Origin: Acanthoscelides obtectus
Taxonomy: Eukaryota > Arthropoda > Insecta > Coleoptera > Chrysomelidae
NCBI GenBank assembly: GCA_963669975.1
Contig: CAVLJG010000004.1
Coordinates: 82,997,041-83,061,040 of the forward strand
Length of the DNA stretch: 64,000 nt
Direction: 5' to 3'
In this document: positions 41,550-54,017 of the stretch, in pieces
Layout: each line of letters begins with the position of its first letter
How positions within the stretch are numbered: the stretch's first letter is position 1
Notes under the pieces: generated by a model
What the model was told of the DNA's origin: nothing
Databases searched by the model: none
Seen by the model: the letters and a program-made list of their open reading frames with translations, nothing else
Translations under genes and position numbers: made by a program

Positions 41550-43719
41550 TACACTTGTGAGACATCACTAGGCTGAAAATTTTACGCTCTTTTCAAAAAT
41601 CAAAAAATCCGATATGCCATACGAAAAAGGAATGTTGAGGCAGGTTGCAGAAAGCAAAAGACGATTGAGACATGTCATACTCGCTATCTTATTTGCCTTG
41701 AAAAAATGTAGGAATAATGTCACATTTTGCCAGCTGTCAAATAACTAAATTCATTTTCGGTTTTCCGCCGATATTTCCAAAACCAATTGACCGATCGTAA
41801 ATCTGAAGCCGGCTATCGAATGCACTAAGTTTCCTCTAAAACTTTCCTCATTCAGCCTTTGCTGTAGGTGTAAAAGGAGACGAGATCCCTGTATAGAGAA
41901 GCGAAAAGAAAAAAAAACTTTCTTATCATTGTCTGACCTATACGTTCTGTTAAGGAAAGTCCCAAATTTGTGGACACCCTGTATATTAGTCGCTTCGCTT
42001 AATGCAATTTAGTCTATACTTAAAAAACACATCTATCATTCCCAAATAAAACTGTCAGCCTACGTTGCGAGACCACTAAGAATCTCGATAAAAATCCCGT
42101 GCCAATTCACCCTCAGCACGACATATATTTATGTATTCCTCTAGTTGTGATGGGCACATAAAATTGTCGACCTGGTGAACTATCGATACTATCTGCTTCA
42201 ACCCTTTGCGGTTAGGTTTATCTCTATCGATATATTCGATAAGTATTATTAAATATAAAATAGCCATTTAAATGTCATACAGTGAGTTGCCAGCAGTATA
42301 AGACAGCTGATCATCATAGGTAGGATAAACACCCCTATGCTTTTTTTTTGCCTGGCGGTAATTGGACCAGTATCATCAATGATTAAGGTATCGACAGAAT
42401 GACCGACGAAAATGAGTGGTACGAATTTTGTAATGTTATATATCAATTTCGAAATTTTTCGCGATTATAATTCATGCTACCAAATTATAGCCGTTCTAAA
42501 ACCATGTTACTAAATTCTTGTTCATACACCATTCGCTCTGCTGCGGTATATAGACGGAATTTACACGTCCGGATCCCAGACACAGCTACCGACGAGTGAA
42601 CGACCATTGTTAGAATAAACTTTCCTTCGGATATGTCTGTTTATCTGTCATTTGTCCAGTAATCCTAGAACCCGTCATAAATCGAAAAGTACCTATCTAC
42701 CTACCTGCTAGGGCAATTACAAAACTCTCTCAAAAAAGATGTTTTTTTTTCGAGAAGGCTGATAATTATCCGTTTTCTTTCAAAACTGATTATTTACGTT
42801 CAGTATAGAGTATAGATATGCAATTCTTATCGAAATTAAAAACAAAGTAACTAAATCTTTAAAATCAAATAAAATAACTATTTCTGATTGATTATTTATA
42901 CTTTTGAGGCTCACCGCTTGAACAATCTATTTTTTTATTTCCTTTTATTTAATTTTCTCAAGCGTTATGCGTTTTGAGGTTTCCTCTGCCTTCGGGTAGG
43001 TCGCGCATGTGTGATAATCAACCGAGGGCAACCATATTACAATAAATAAGAATTCAATTTACGTACCGCTTGGATCTGCAACTTCTCATTTGCACGTTTT
43101 CACTATACTCATTAAGCCCCTCGTGCTCTGGGCGTGATAAATGCCGCTTTTCCAAATTTTTATACAGCTCACTAGCTCTCCACACTAGGTGAACATATAT
43201 GACTTACGAACGTTGATATTTTGTGCATTTGTGGTTGATGCCTTTTTCAACGTTCTAAACATTAAAAGTATTATTTACCTTATTAGCAATCCTGATTCTA
43301 TTTTATACAGCAACTAGTAATTCCATGATTTCCGTCATCGTCAATTCGCCCCAACTTTTTATTTTTATCATTCCACATTGGAATTGAACATTTCTTCTAT
43401 TGCTCTGTTCTCTGTTCAGTCGCTTCTGTGAGGTTGGTAGGACAACGACAACTTTTTTGCGTATTCCTACTTTATCCGCTAACTGCTTTTTGCTAAAAAC
43501 ATTATCAAGACCTATTTCCCCTACTCATCACCCAAAGCAAAATAGAAACCAAAATGCGTACCTAATTTATACGTGACTGACGGTTTCTACTTTACTGTTT
43601 AATGAACTCAAGGTGTTTCACAAAGTAACCATAATCTCAGTCATATCTATTTTCTGATAACCTGATGGACGTCAGCCATACTTATGAAGATTCCCAACAT
43701 TTTTAATACGCAGCTTTCT
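41550..43719. other. No gene seen
   Basis: AT-rich. Minus-strand frames at 42076-42267 and 42249-42446 have hydrophobic stretches but no recognisable family and no splice context. ACACCCTGTATAT at about 41975 is a solitary mariner-type tip. Confidence 0.4.
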
Positions 43720-44120
43720 GATAAACAGATCCCCAAAGGTAGACTTGATTCAGAATTTTGTACGTGAGAACGTCTTTCCCTCAGGAGTGCCTCAAGGATC
43801 AGTTCTTGGACCACTTTTCTTTATTTTGTATATAGCAGATATAAACAGGGTTGTGAAATTTTGTAGTATTCTGTATTTTACTGACGACTCATAATTATAT
43901 GATAGCTTCAATCACGAAAATTATGGTTCAAATATCTCTAATCGGAAAAATTATTTCTGCCTTTTTAGTTCTTTTCTTGAACAGCTAAATCAAATATTGT
44001 TTTTGAAAATGAATTTTTTATTTATTAAAAAATATTGCAATCATCGAAACTTTTCGATAGCTTCTACATTCCGCTGGAGCTTGTATGTTCAAGCCAATAC
44101 CACTGGAAGTAATGTAATTA
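43720..44120 (+). pseudogene. LINE reverse transcriptase fragment
   Basis: Reads NFVRENVFPSGVPQGSVLGP, then LFFILYIADINRVVKF, and ILYFTDDSXLYDSFN, where the YADD box has become FTDD followed by a stop. Decay continues to about 44120. Short dead fragment without ends. Confidence 0.7.
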
Positions 44121-46660
44121 GATAAACAATCGAAATTGATGTTGTTTGAATGCTGTATCTTTTGTATCAGTAAAAGACGTTTTATTAATTATTATAAGAT
44201 TCCATTTTCGGTAACTTGATGGGCGGAAAAGGCTGATCCTAGCCCACGTCTTTTCTTTTACTAGAATAAATTTGATCACAAGAAAATACTTTCGTGGAGC
44301 TGTCTCAGCACATTTCGTGGGTGAAGAGAAATGTAATTACCTGAAAATGTCGATATTTGAAACGTTCATCCCTAACCAGTAAAATGTGGGTCACCTTCCG
44401 CCTAAAAACTCTACAAAGTAAATTTATTCCGATGACGTGTCGTGTTTTCTCGATCAGCAATCCCGCACACTCGTAAAGCTAGGGGATATGGGGAAAAGCA
44501 AAAAGTTTCATTTGATTTGGGGAAGGAGATTGTGAAAAAGTCGAAACATAACAGCGATCCAAGCATGTGTTCTATTCTTGGGACGGTAAACAGTGTTCAC
44601 GATTCTGACTTGGTTGCAGTGCAATAAGGTTTTGAGTACGACGATTAAAGGGCATCCCGATATTATGACATCTATCAACATTTGCAATTCTGCAGATTAA
44701 AGAACTTTGTCCACTATATGGTATCCAGTGGACAAAAAGATCACTGAACATAGAAAAATACGCAGAAGGGCATTTTTGCATTCAGCAGCACTAATTCAGT
44801 CGCACAGCCAAAACCTGGCAAAAACTGAAAGAACGAAGTATCGAAAAATATTATTAAAAGTTAATACTTTAAACATCAAGTTTGGCAATGGAATTAGAAT
44901 TGTCCTTACACTATATTCACTATAGCAGACTATTAAACTTGAAGTTTATGGTGTATCATTCGACACCATTTTTTAACGCTAAGTTGGAGAGTATGTGTAT
45001 CATCCGTCGTATTGTGTAGTGAAAATATTCGAATCTCTGAATACGGATCATAATGAAGAGAGTACGAACTTTCATCTGATGCAATAGAAATCTGCCATTA
45101 TTATTCTTTTCATGTAAATCGTAAATTCAACAGATTATTTTCAGCTTCACTTCTTCATATCAGTATAGTTCAGACAGGTTTTTAATATGGTTCCGCCCTT
45201 TGCCTCAACTGGAATAAAATAAGGGTGTGAATCTACATGGGGTCATATTATCGCTGGTGGTCAGTAACGGTTGTTCAACTTTTTTGAATTACTTTCCTGA
45301 GAGGTCCAAAAATACCCTTCAAATGCCTTCCTAGACACGAAGTGATCGTTGATATTGCCAACGACTGCGATAATTCATATGACACACTCGAGTGCTACAC
45401 ATTTTGTGAACTTGTCATTGAAATGACTTTGAAATTACCTCATAGTGACTAACTGTCCTCTGATTCATACGCAATAGAAATTCTAAAAATGTCCTTGATA
45501 TGACTTTGACGCTGACCTTCAAATGTGTTCATAAAGACAAACTAGCTTAAGATTGGAATTCAGCAACCCAAAAACCCGATTGCGCTGAAAATTTGTATAA
45601 ATGCCACAGAAACACAGACACCTTTCGCTGGCGTTTCGCCACTGTGCGTCGCTCCCTCTCCCTACTCTTCAGATATATGGCCCGCATGCAAACATTCTGC
45701 TTCGGGCGCCAGAGCTCCCCACTCCCCCAAAAGCTCCTTCTGGATCCACCTCTGATGGTAGCTTACTAGAATTGTATCTACATTACATACCTTGGTAGAG
45801 AAGTATGCCGTTATTGACCGGGCATCTTTATACCCTAAGCACGTAGAACCAATGACTAGATCTATACCGTACTGATTATCGCTGAAAAACATGAAACACT
45901 GATGCATCGGGCTTATCATAGTCAGTCAGAGATGGAAAGCAAACATATTATATTCAACCTGATTCTATGGAAAACACAGTAAAATTAACGTTTTGAGTCA
46001 ATAATATGAAATAAAATTGTTCTCCTTGAAGAAGACGCTGCGTTATATAATATGCGAGCTGTATAAATCATAATGCGACGAGATTTGCTACATTCTTGAA
46101 TAATGAATCAACTAATGTCGTAGTATGATGCTCTTTATTTTATTTCGTTTTTGTATAGAGCTCAATACCTTAAAAATTAAGGGAAATATCTAATTGGTAG
46201 AAATTCTCTAACTGTGTGGCTTCTATACAAGAAATGGTAACAAGCTCAGTTGCTATGAGATTTTAGTTCTCATCATAAAGGCACAGTTCAAAGTCTCTTC
46301 CTATATTTTGTTAATGAAATCACGTTAGACTAGGTTTACCTATCATCTTGAAAATACCGTCTATTCCAGTTTCAATGTAGTTTTTGGAATTACTATGATA
46401 TTCAACGTTATGCCAAAAGAACCTATATTTGAACGGAAGTTAAGCCGGGGATTTTGTGCACATAACATGACGATGCCCACATATTATGATGGAATGCAAC
46501 AAAAAAGCGTATAGATCAGGAATTATGTACGCATCTGGTGGGAAAAGGATTCTGATTTGATTGTAATGCAAAAACGAAAATTTTAATGGCGCCAGGTGCC
46601 CGGATGTTCTTCAAACGTCAATTAACAAAATCTCAAGGCAATTCAGGTGGTATTGATATT
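44121..46660. other. No gene seen
   Basis: AT-rich with several chance frames (44442-44627, 44707-44925, 45601-45798) that match nothing I know. No repeats recognised. Confidence 0.4.
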
Positions 46661-46810
46661 GTAAACCTTTGTGTTTTAATTGTTAGTCAAGCACGCGCTC
46701 ATTATATATTCTGTGTGAGAGTGAGAGAAATGCTGCAAAGGGCTGCATCTCTCGCATTCACTCAGAATATACATAGAACCTTGATTAACAATTAAAACAC
46801 AAAGGCTTAC
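46661..46810. repeat. 150-bp imperfect hairpin
   Basis: The left arm GTAAACCTTTGTGTTTTAAT... and the inverted right arm GTAAGCCTTTGTGTTTTAAT... match over about 70 bp, including ATATTCTG.GTGA and GAGAGA blocks, with a short centre near 46740. It may be a tiny MITE or a foldback transcript. Just to the right is a perfect 18-bp palindrome CCCTAAAACGTTTTAGGG at about 46825. Confidence 0.7.
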
Positions 46811-47484
46811 AATAAAAATACCCCCTAAAACGTTTTAGGGAATTTTGTTAACAGGGGTTTGAAGAATATCCAGAAATTTATTAAAAATTAAATTAAAACT
46901 TTCATTTTTCATATTTTCTTTGGATTTTTCTAAATGACATATTTTGCACTCTTCAAATATTAAACCAGATATCTCGAACAGTATCAACTTTGGGGAAAAG
47001 TTCAAAAGAAGCATTTTAGTTCAGGATAAACAAAAAATTCTAATAAACACTCGGAGCAAATGATACACTTAATGGAATTTGAATAGGATTATGCCAAAAA
47101 AAAAAAACGAATTACAACATTTTTCCTAGTGGATGCGAAGATACGTCCTGAACTAGTGGTGAAAAGCAATTTTGAGTACGTTCGACAACTAACAAAATGC
47201 TAGGTTATGCAAAAGGTAGTTGCCAAAGTTCGGCAACCAACAAGCTGTTCGCAGACGTTAAACTCGGTTCTTCGTAACGATAAATTTCTGACAGTTTAGA
47301 TTGGTCATCTACAGTGGAACAGATCAGTTCAGAGCGTAGGCTAGGCGATATCGTATCATTGTTTGGATTACTGTATTTGACAGTCAGAAATTCTTTGTTG
47401 GAATATGATATTTCTGTATTTTCTACCTATTACTTACGGTAATATAATACCAGTGACGTTACTGTCCCCGAATGTCATTTGATT
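46811..47484. other. No gene seen
   Basis: AT-rich; nothing recognised beyond the 18-bp palindrome noted with the hairpin. Confidence 0.4.
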
Positions 47485-47870
47485 GCTTCTACTTTCCACG
47501 TCCACTGGCGAGGATAAAGAGATTATATTTTTTGGATGTTATATGGCATGTACATCACGAAAAACCATGTCACTCATTTCCGTTGGTCCATCTGTCTGTA
47601 TGTCTGTCTAATCATTGGCCCCTGTATAATTTAGAAAGTACCGGTCGAATTTTGATAAAATTTTCATGCAAAGTTACTATTATGCCAAGGCCGAAAAGGC
47701 TTTGTAAACTTTGAAAATCAGTCCAGTGGTGACGTAAAAAAGGTAGAAAATGAGAAAATTAAAATTATTCATGCTTCGCTTTTTGACGTTTCAGAGGAAC
47801 CTGAACATTTTAGAAAGCATTTTTAGAGGTAACTAAATGGGCGTGGGGAGGGGTATAAATATTTTTTCAA
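47485..47870 (+). repeat. Interspersed repeat B, copy 4 (longest)
   Basis: About 390 bp: CTTCTACTTTCCACGTCC, TGGATGTTATATGGCATGTA, CACTCATTTCCGTTGGTCC, GAAAGTACCGGTCGAATTTT, TATGCCAAGGCCGAAAAGGC, TGACGTTTCAGAGGAACCTG. It is the most complete uninterrupted copy and defines the family. No inverted ends or coding frame. Confidence 0.7.
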
Positions 47871-48540
47871 TGTTAATATTTATACGCTTCCAACCTTAGT
47901 AGTTCTACGCACCTATAAGACATATTTCACACACCATAGATTTTCCCGTACATTTGCCCTTAAAACGTCCACTAGCGGGCATGTCAGCCTTGATAAGTGT
48001 CCTGGCATTACTGAAGTAGGCCAGTATGGGGAAAGACGACGTTGCCAGGTGGCCGGTACTACGGTAGGCAGGAAAATATCTACTGGACATTTTCCCTTAA
48101 TACTTAGAATGATAGAATTGCTGTCGACCCGCATCACTGCTTCTGCTTTCCGGGATCACCGGTAAGCATGCCGGTCTTGTGGTTTGACTGCCGCGCTGCC
48201 GCGTTTGACCATGTTGTGCCGTCGGGTATCAGGGAGAGGCGACATTGCCAAATGGGCTACTTGTGGGGCAGGGAAAGAATGTTTATGGACTAATTGTGTG
48301 GGCCTGTTTGACTTGATCCGCGTAATGTCTGTGTTACACATGTTCGTAAATAACTTTTTTTTGGAGGGTCTAACTTGTGCTGAACATAATCCTTTATGAA
48401 CTGATGACGGCGTTGCTTGGAAAGTGCAGAGTCAACCTATTTGACGCCATTTTTTTGGTTGGTTTTTTGTCAAGTTTTTGACATACTATTTGTTTGGTAA
48501 ATTACAAAGTATTACAGGTTACGTTTATAACTTCAAATCA
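47871..48540. other. No gene recognised; GC-richer segment
   Basis: 47900-48330 is noticeably less AT-rich than its surroundings and carries several overlapping short frames, none recognised. 48393-48460 is an inverted copy of the shared repeat at 13060-13125. Confidence 0.4.
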
Positions 48541-48769
48541 CAGTAGAACCCCGAGTATCCGAAATAATATGGACCCTAGTGCTTTCGGATAACCGAAATT
48601 TCAGTTAAAACGGAAATAAATATGTAGACTCATAATGCTTTTATTGAAAATAGAAATGCGGGTGTTAATTGAGTATATACCTATATAAAGTTACGTAAAA
48701 TATAAACGTGTGGATACAAACATACATATTTACGAGTATTTAGGAAGTAATTTTTAACTGCACACGTTT

Positions 48770-50687
48770 GGCATTGTTCCTATGTTTGGCAGCAATGTCC
48801 CCCCAGCGTTTGATAAGTAGCACATCAGCTGCTGTCGCATTTTCTTGTTGTTAGACGTAAGTCAACGCCTTTTGTAGTGCTTCTAATCCCTCAGAATGTG
48901 TTATTTTGGCAGAGATTTCTGTCTCATTGGCACTAGCATCACTTAAAACTGTCTATTCGCCATTGTAAGAAGCAGTTTTTAAAACCGATGTGAAGTTGGC
49001 AGACAAAATTTAGCGGACAATTTGCCGAAGGTACCCGAATGACCAGTGGCGTCGACATCCTCGACCAGACTGTGATTGTGACGGATACAGCTAACAACTC
49101 GCAACAATAAATATATATGCACGAGAATAAGCACCCCTATAGGAAGAATCATTTTCCACCCCAATTAAATAATTAGCAGGAACAAGACTTAAGCCAAAAC
49201 CTTTCTTCGAATTTTTACTTACAGAATATTGTATATATGGTAGTGAAAGTAATTAATGAGCTAAATAGCATATACTGAGAAAATCTCTAAAAGGGTGGTA
49301 GATAAAAAAATATAAATAAAACCTTTCACCGGCAAAAAATGATTCCTCAAAATGGTTTATATCTCAAAAAAATACTATATTACAGAGACAATTCATGGGC
49401 TAGGTGGCATGGTATGAAAAAGCTTCTAAAAGGCTGGCAGATAAAAAAATATGTTTATAAATTCATTTTCACCCCCAAGGAAATGATTCCCCAAAATCAT
49501 TTGTATCTAAAAAAAATACTATATTATAGAGACAATTTATAGGCTAGGTGGCATGGTGTGAGAAGGCTTCTGAAACGGTTTCAGATAAAAAAATATGTTT
49601 ATAAATTCAATTTCACCCCTAAGGAAATGATTCCCCAAAATCAGTTGTACCTCAAACAAATACTCTATTATAGAGACAATTTATAGGCTAGGTGGCATGG
49701 TGTGAGAAAGCTTCTGAAAGGGTGGCCGATAAAAAAATATGCTTATAAATTCATTTTCACCCCCAAGGAAATGATTCCCCAAAATCAGGTGTATCTCAAA
49801 AAAATACACTATTTTAGAGACAATTTATAGGCTAGGTGGCATGGTGTGAGAAAGCTTCTGAAAGGTTAGCATATAAAACAAATATGTTTATAAATTCATT
49901 TTGGGGAATCATTTCCTTGGGGGTTGCTACATCCAGGCACACTGGAAGATCGTTAGGACGGACGTGTTTAAATGCCCTTGATTTAGCTGATTTTCCGATT
50001 AACAACAAACGAAATTTGTATGTACCAGAAGGATTACTACAAGCAAGAATAGACATACGTTCATTACTGTTTGTAACCAGGAGCTCCAGATTCTTGTTTT
50101 GAAGCTAAACTTTTCGCCGGTAACATTTTATAGTTTAGGCCCGTTTCGTCGCAGTTGTAAATTTGTTCTGGATTTAAACCATACCGCTTCATTAATTCTT
50201 TAAAGTGTTCTAAAAATTTTACTGCAGTGGACTTATCGGCAGATAACTTTTTTCCGCAAACTTTCTCGTATACCGTGTCGCTTTTTCCATCTATGCAGCC
50301 AACCATCACTGGCTGTAAAGTTATTAGGCGCCTCAATAACTGGCAATTCTTCACTTAAGTTGACTGCCTTTTGCTTTAGAATTGGCCCGGAAATTGGTAT
50401 TCCACGTTCTCGATTTTGTGTAAACCAACAGATATAAAGCATCATCCACTTTTTGATATTTCTCCTTTTTTCATGCCTTTCCGTGACGGCTGCGATGATG
50501 TCAGAATACTAGACCACTTTTCAATTTTCTCGCGTTGTTTTTCCCATTCTGAAATGGTACTCACGCCCATACCCAAATCACTTGTCAAGTTTTTAAGCAA
50601 ATCACCTCTATCTAAACGTCTGCTTGCCTCAAGTTCCTGTTCTATGGTAATAACAACGCATTTACGTTTATTTCTATGCTGCTCCAT
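48770..50687 (-). pseudogene. Tigger-type transposase, interrupted
   Basis: From ATG 50687: MEQHRNKRKCVVITIEQELE, then ASRRLDRGDLLKNL and GVSTISEWEKQREKI (CENP-B N-terminal helix-turn-helix). Next come CWFTQNRERGIPISGPILKQ and DGWLHRWKKRHGIRES (second CENP-B-type DNA-binding domain). Then KKLSADKSTAVKFLEHFKEL and YNCDETGLNYKMLPAKSLAS carry the first catalytic Asp. After a frame change, ILACSNPSGTYKFRLLLIGK and AFKHVRPNDLPV end at the tandem array (about 49925). Beyond the array a C-terminal piece (ITHSEGLEALQKALTYV, then ADVLLIKRWGDIAAKHRNN) is read at about 48960-48770. The remaining catalytic residues were not found, so they were lost or replaced by the array. Frame breaks near 50440, 50260 and 50065 also disable it. 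Confidence 0.85.
49262..49902. repeat. Tandem array, 144-bp unit, about 4.5 copies
   Basis: The marker GGCATGG recurs at 49406, 49550, 49694 and 49838, an exact 144-bp period. Each unit has AAAAAAATATGTTTATAAATTC, CCCCCAAGGAAATGATTCCC, ATACTATATTATAGAGACAA and TAGGCTAGGTGG in the same order. The first unit is partial and more diverged. After the last unit the segment CCCCCAAGGAAATGATTCCCC appears inverted (49903-49923). Confidence 0.92.
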
Positions 50688-50904
50688 CTTAGCGATTATG
50701 AACCTGACTGAAACAAACATACACGAACACATACCAGTGAATTCCGCAAACGAGCTTGGGGAATCACCGGCAGCGAAACGCCGAAAGGGGAATTACCGGC
50801 GGCTATTTCGGAGCATGCGCCGAACAACGTCGGTTAAAACGATGAAACTATTGTATGCGATTTGTTTTGGATAAAGCGGATTTCGGATAGTTGGGGTTCT
50901 ACTG

Positions 50905-53330
50905 TACATTGAAAAGCTGGAAAATAATGCAAATAAGAAATATGTATGTATTACTTGCTCACCTTGCGGCTTCCAGTCCTTTGATTTCAGCTGATGTAAA
51001 GCCTCTTCTTGAGGAAATTTGTATTTGAAGTCGTCATAAATGCGTCTATTTTTGAACAGAGCCTTTTAAAAATCACTTTAAGTCATGGTTGATTGCTCTC
51101 AGTAAGGCTACATCTCAAGAATTAAGTTTGTGGTCTAAAGTAGACGATAGACTTCTTTAGAAACCGTATCTGTACTGATCAAATACCAAACAGCCAGGTT
51201 GACAATCAGTGAGAGTGAGAACAGGAGCCTGTCATTTTAAATCGGACTGACCAATCAACAAAGGGTTGGCTGGTTACAGGTCGCAAATGGAGACGTCACG
51301 CAAAGAACGTTGTATTTCGACATTTTAAATTTATCGTCTATTGTTTCAGTTTAATATTGTTGCTCTTAATTTTATAGCGATTAAGTATAAAGTAAGGTTG
51401 CAGATGTCATCCTGAGATAATACATACTGTAAATAAAAATAATTATCCGATATTTGAATCACAAACATATTCCCTATAAATTAATACGACCGAAAGAAAT
51501 CTTTAGTGTATTTACACCCAAGATAGAATGGATGCGTGATTGCCAAAAGCAAAGACGGCGTACAGGGCCGCATTCAGGGCTACCTCCGAATGATGGACTA
51601 CCACCAACGTGTTGTAAAACAAAGATGACAGTATTTAACAGAAACAGAAACTTAACAAATTACTCAAATACACTTAACAACAACAACAGCAACAGCCAAG
51701 GTGAAAATGAAAACACGAGCGCGCAGTGATACACGCGACGGACGGTGGTCTGAGTGCAACTCTGCCTGCCCTGACCCTGCCCCGCGCATTATTTAATGCG
51801 AATTGACCAATAAGAGGCGTTGTCCCCTCCTGTTACCGAGAGATCACGCGCTAACTGTTATTATTTACATCTCATCTTGAATTTCTATTCAGTTTAGATA
51901 CACTGCCAATTCAGAACAACGTTTCTAGTAATTCATTGTCAGGTAGATACTATCGTACATAGGTCAGCATGCAAAAACGGATCTAATGAAATTTCAAGAG
52001 TGGTCGAGAAATAATAGAAACGATTTGCATTCCTGCATGCTATATGGCAAGCTGCATGTGTCCAGCAGACTGCGTGTTTATACGAATTTTTATTGGATCT
52101 TTCCACGAAATCTACGCTCGTATCGGGAAATTCTCCTTTTGTGGCATTTATACTGCATGCTGTGCTGTATAATTTACTGGGTCTGAGCGGGAAGGGGTCT
52201 TGAATATGATTTTCTCATACATAAGGATTGCTGGGATAACGTTTGTTCAAAATGATGATATCGATTACCATGAATTCTATTCACTTCGGGTTGAGATGTT
52301 ATAGTAGATGACTTGAACAAAAAGTGAATGTGATAATATGTACGGGAATTGGAGCCATAAGACAAGTTTATACAACACTTTTAACAGTCATAGTCATAGG
52401 CACAGAAATAAGCATAAGAGTTGAAATACGTATTACTTAGGAACGCATTTATACAGTTTGTCACAGTCACAGTCATAAGCATAAATATAAGGAGATGACC
52501 TTGAAGCTCGCTTATGACTCAACCGTCATTTTACCAAGCCTACGTGTCAAAACTGCCAAAGGTGTTCTGCTAATTGTCGTGTTTACCGTGTTTTGTAGTT
52601 TGATGTTGTTTTCGGCATCTACATTTTGTTCGCCATTGGCTCGTTTGTGTTTTATTTCCTTTGTTTCTATCATTGTTAGAATTGATCAACAATGAGGGGC
52701 CAGAAGGCTGTCATCTGTGAAAATTACAAATGGACAACTGCTTATGATTATGACAAAAGGCAGTAGTATAAATATAAACACACTCCGAGCTTGTGAGTGA
52801 GATTATGCTTATGTCTATGCTTATTCCTATGAGCTACTTAATAGAAGTTCTCCGCCGTCTGCTACACAAACTGCTTGCAAAATATTATAGATATATCCAC
52901 CGATTTAGTTAAACTGTATTTTTGAGTTAGCTTCACATCAGCCTATATTAATTATTTTAATGTTTATCTTCCATTCCAGATAAATTATGTAATTTTTGCG
53001 TACAATACCTATAGTAAAAATAAAATATAGCCGCATTGATGTACCAGGCTACTGTTTCCTCTTTGCAGCAGCTATCCATTTATTTCTTTGTTCTAATATC
53101 CGTGCTGCTGTAGGTAACACATAAAATTTGCATGTACTGTTTTTCCATGTTTACTACCAATGACTAACGGAGGAAAAGGGATGCGAAGAACATCTAACCG
53201 AATACATTTCAACTAAACTTTCTGTGCATGTTACCTAATGACAATTTAAGTAGAAAAGTTCATACAGGGAAAACAAAATTTGTCTAACGGCTTGAGTTCA
53301 AGATGTACGAGAGAGAAGCGCGAGAGGTGT
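50905..53330. other. No confident gene
   Basis: On minus near 51060-50975 a short readable stretch (NRRIYDDFKYKFPQEEALHQ, then LKSKDWKPQ followed by a GTGAG donor-like sequence) could be a decayed exon, but I do not recognise the family. The plus frame at 51454-51729 ends in an Asn/Ser-rich low-complexity tail. Imperfect inverted GTCATAAGCATA-type motifs occur at about 52460-52490 and 52800-52840. Confidence 0.35.
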
Positions 53331-54017
53331 GTATCAACACATGTTAGAAAGAGATAGGTCGTGCAATCTGCTGCGTTGCCAATTTGTTACACCAGAAAAT
53401 GTTCGCACAGGCTTCTACAATAGGTTAGGTTACTGTCAAACCCAAGAAGGTGCTCTGTTCGAACGTTTAATTTAGTATTTTGTTTTCATTTTGATTAGAA
53501 TCATTTATTTCAATATTGATACAACTTAGTGTTTTGATTTATTCTAGAATTATCGTTGATTTCCACCGATTGTTATAAAATCAACACATCCTGAGTTAAT
53601 GTTACATTTTGCTACAGCACTGCAGTCGGAAAATGTAACAACTAACGTTAGTAGCGGTAATACAAATCATCACTGCCTGTGAGTACGCAGGTGAAACTCA
53701 TTTCGAAGCAGGACGATACTCCCCTACGAGCGCTAGATGAGTACTGACCAAAATCGCTGTGTTCATGGAGGTGGAAACCTTGCCTTGGAATGTATAAGAT
53801 GCGGTGTTATCAAACGAATTAATGATGCAATATTGCAGAATTTAATAAATAAAACCATTATTTGAGTGTAAACTAACGCATCGTTTCAATTTGCATCTTA
53901 ACTTAATGAACTGGTGTAACATACTGGCAATGCGGCAGATTGCCGCGTTAGCGCTGCTAGGCAACGCGGTGTTGTGCTTAGCTATCCAGGCGGCTTCTAT
54001 CTCTTCCTAACATATGT
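53331..54017. repeat. Inverted-repeat element of about 690 bp
   Basis: The left end ACACATGTTAGAAAGAGATAG and, inverted, the right end ACATATGTTAGGAAGAGATAG match. Further in, both arms share GCAATCTGC.GC.TTGCCA and TGTTACACCAG. The right arm has an extra segment that includes GGCAACGCGGTGTTGTGC. No coding capacity. The target duplication is unclear. Confidence 0.6.

Larger units (their letters stand above)
48541..50904 (-). mobile_element. Tigger (pogo-type) transposon with inserted tandem array
   Basis: The ends read CAGTAGAACCCCGAGTATCC (48541) and, inverted from 50904, CAGTAGAACCCCAACTATCC, extending through GAAAT. TA flanks the right end and CA the left, where a TA would be expected. 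The transposase runs on minus between them. A 144-bp tandem array occupies the middle. Confidence 0.88.

Noticed and set aside
42076..42446. Two minus frames with hydrophobic stretches, considered as chemoreceptor remnants
   Set aside because: No conserved receptor motif, no splice structure and ordinary AT-rich composition.
48979..49164. Open frame with a hydrophobic N-terminus (MILPIGVLILVHIYLLL) as a small membrane protein
   Set aside because: It lies inside the Tigger element between the C-terminal transposase piece and the tandem array, without an independent gene context.
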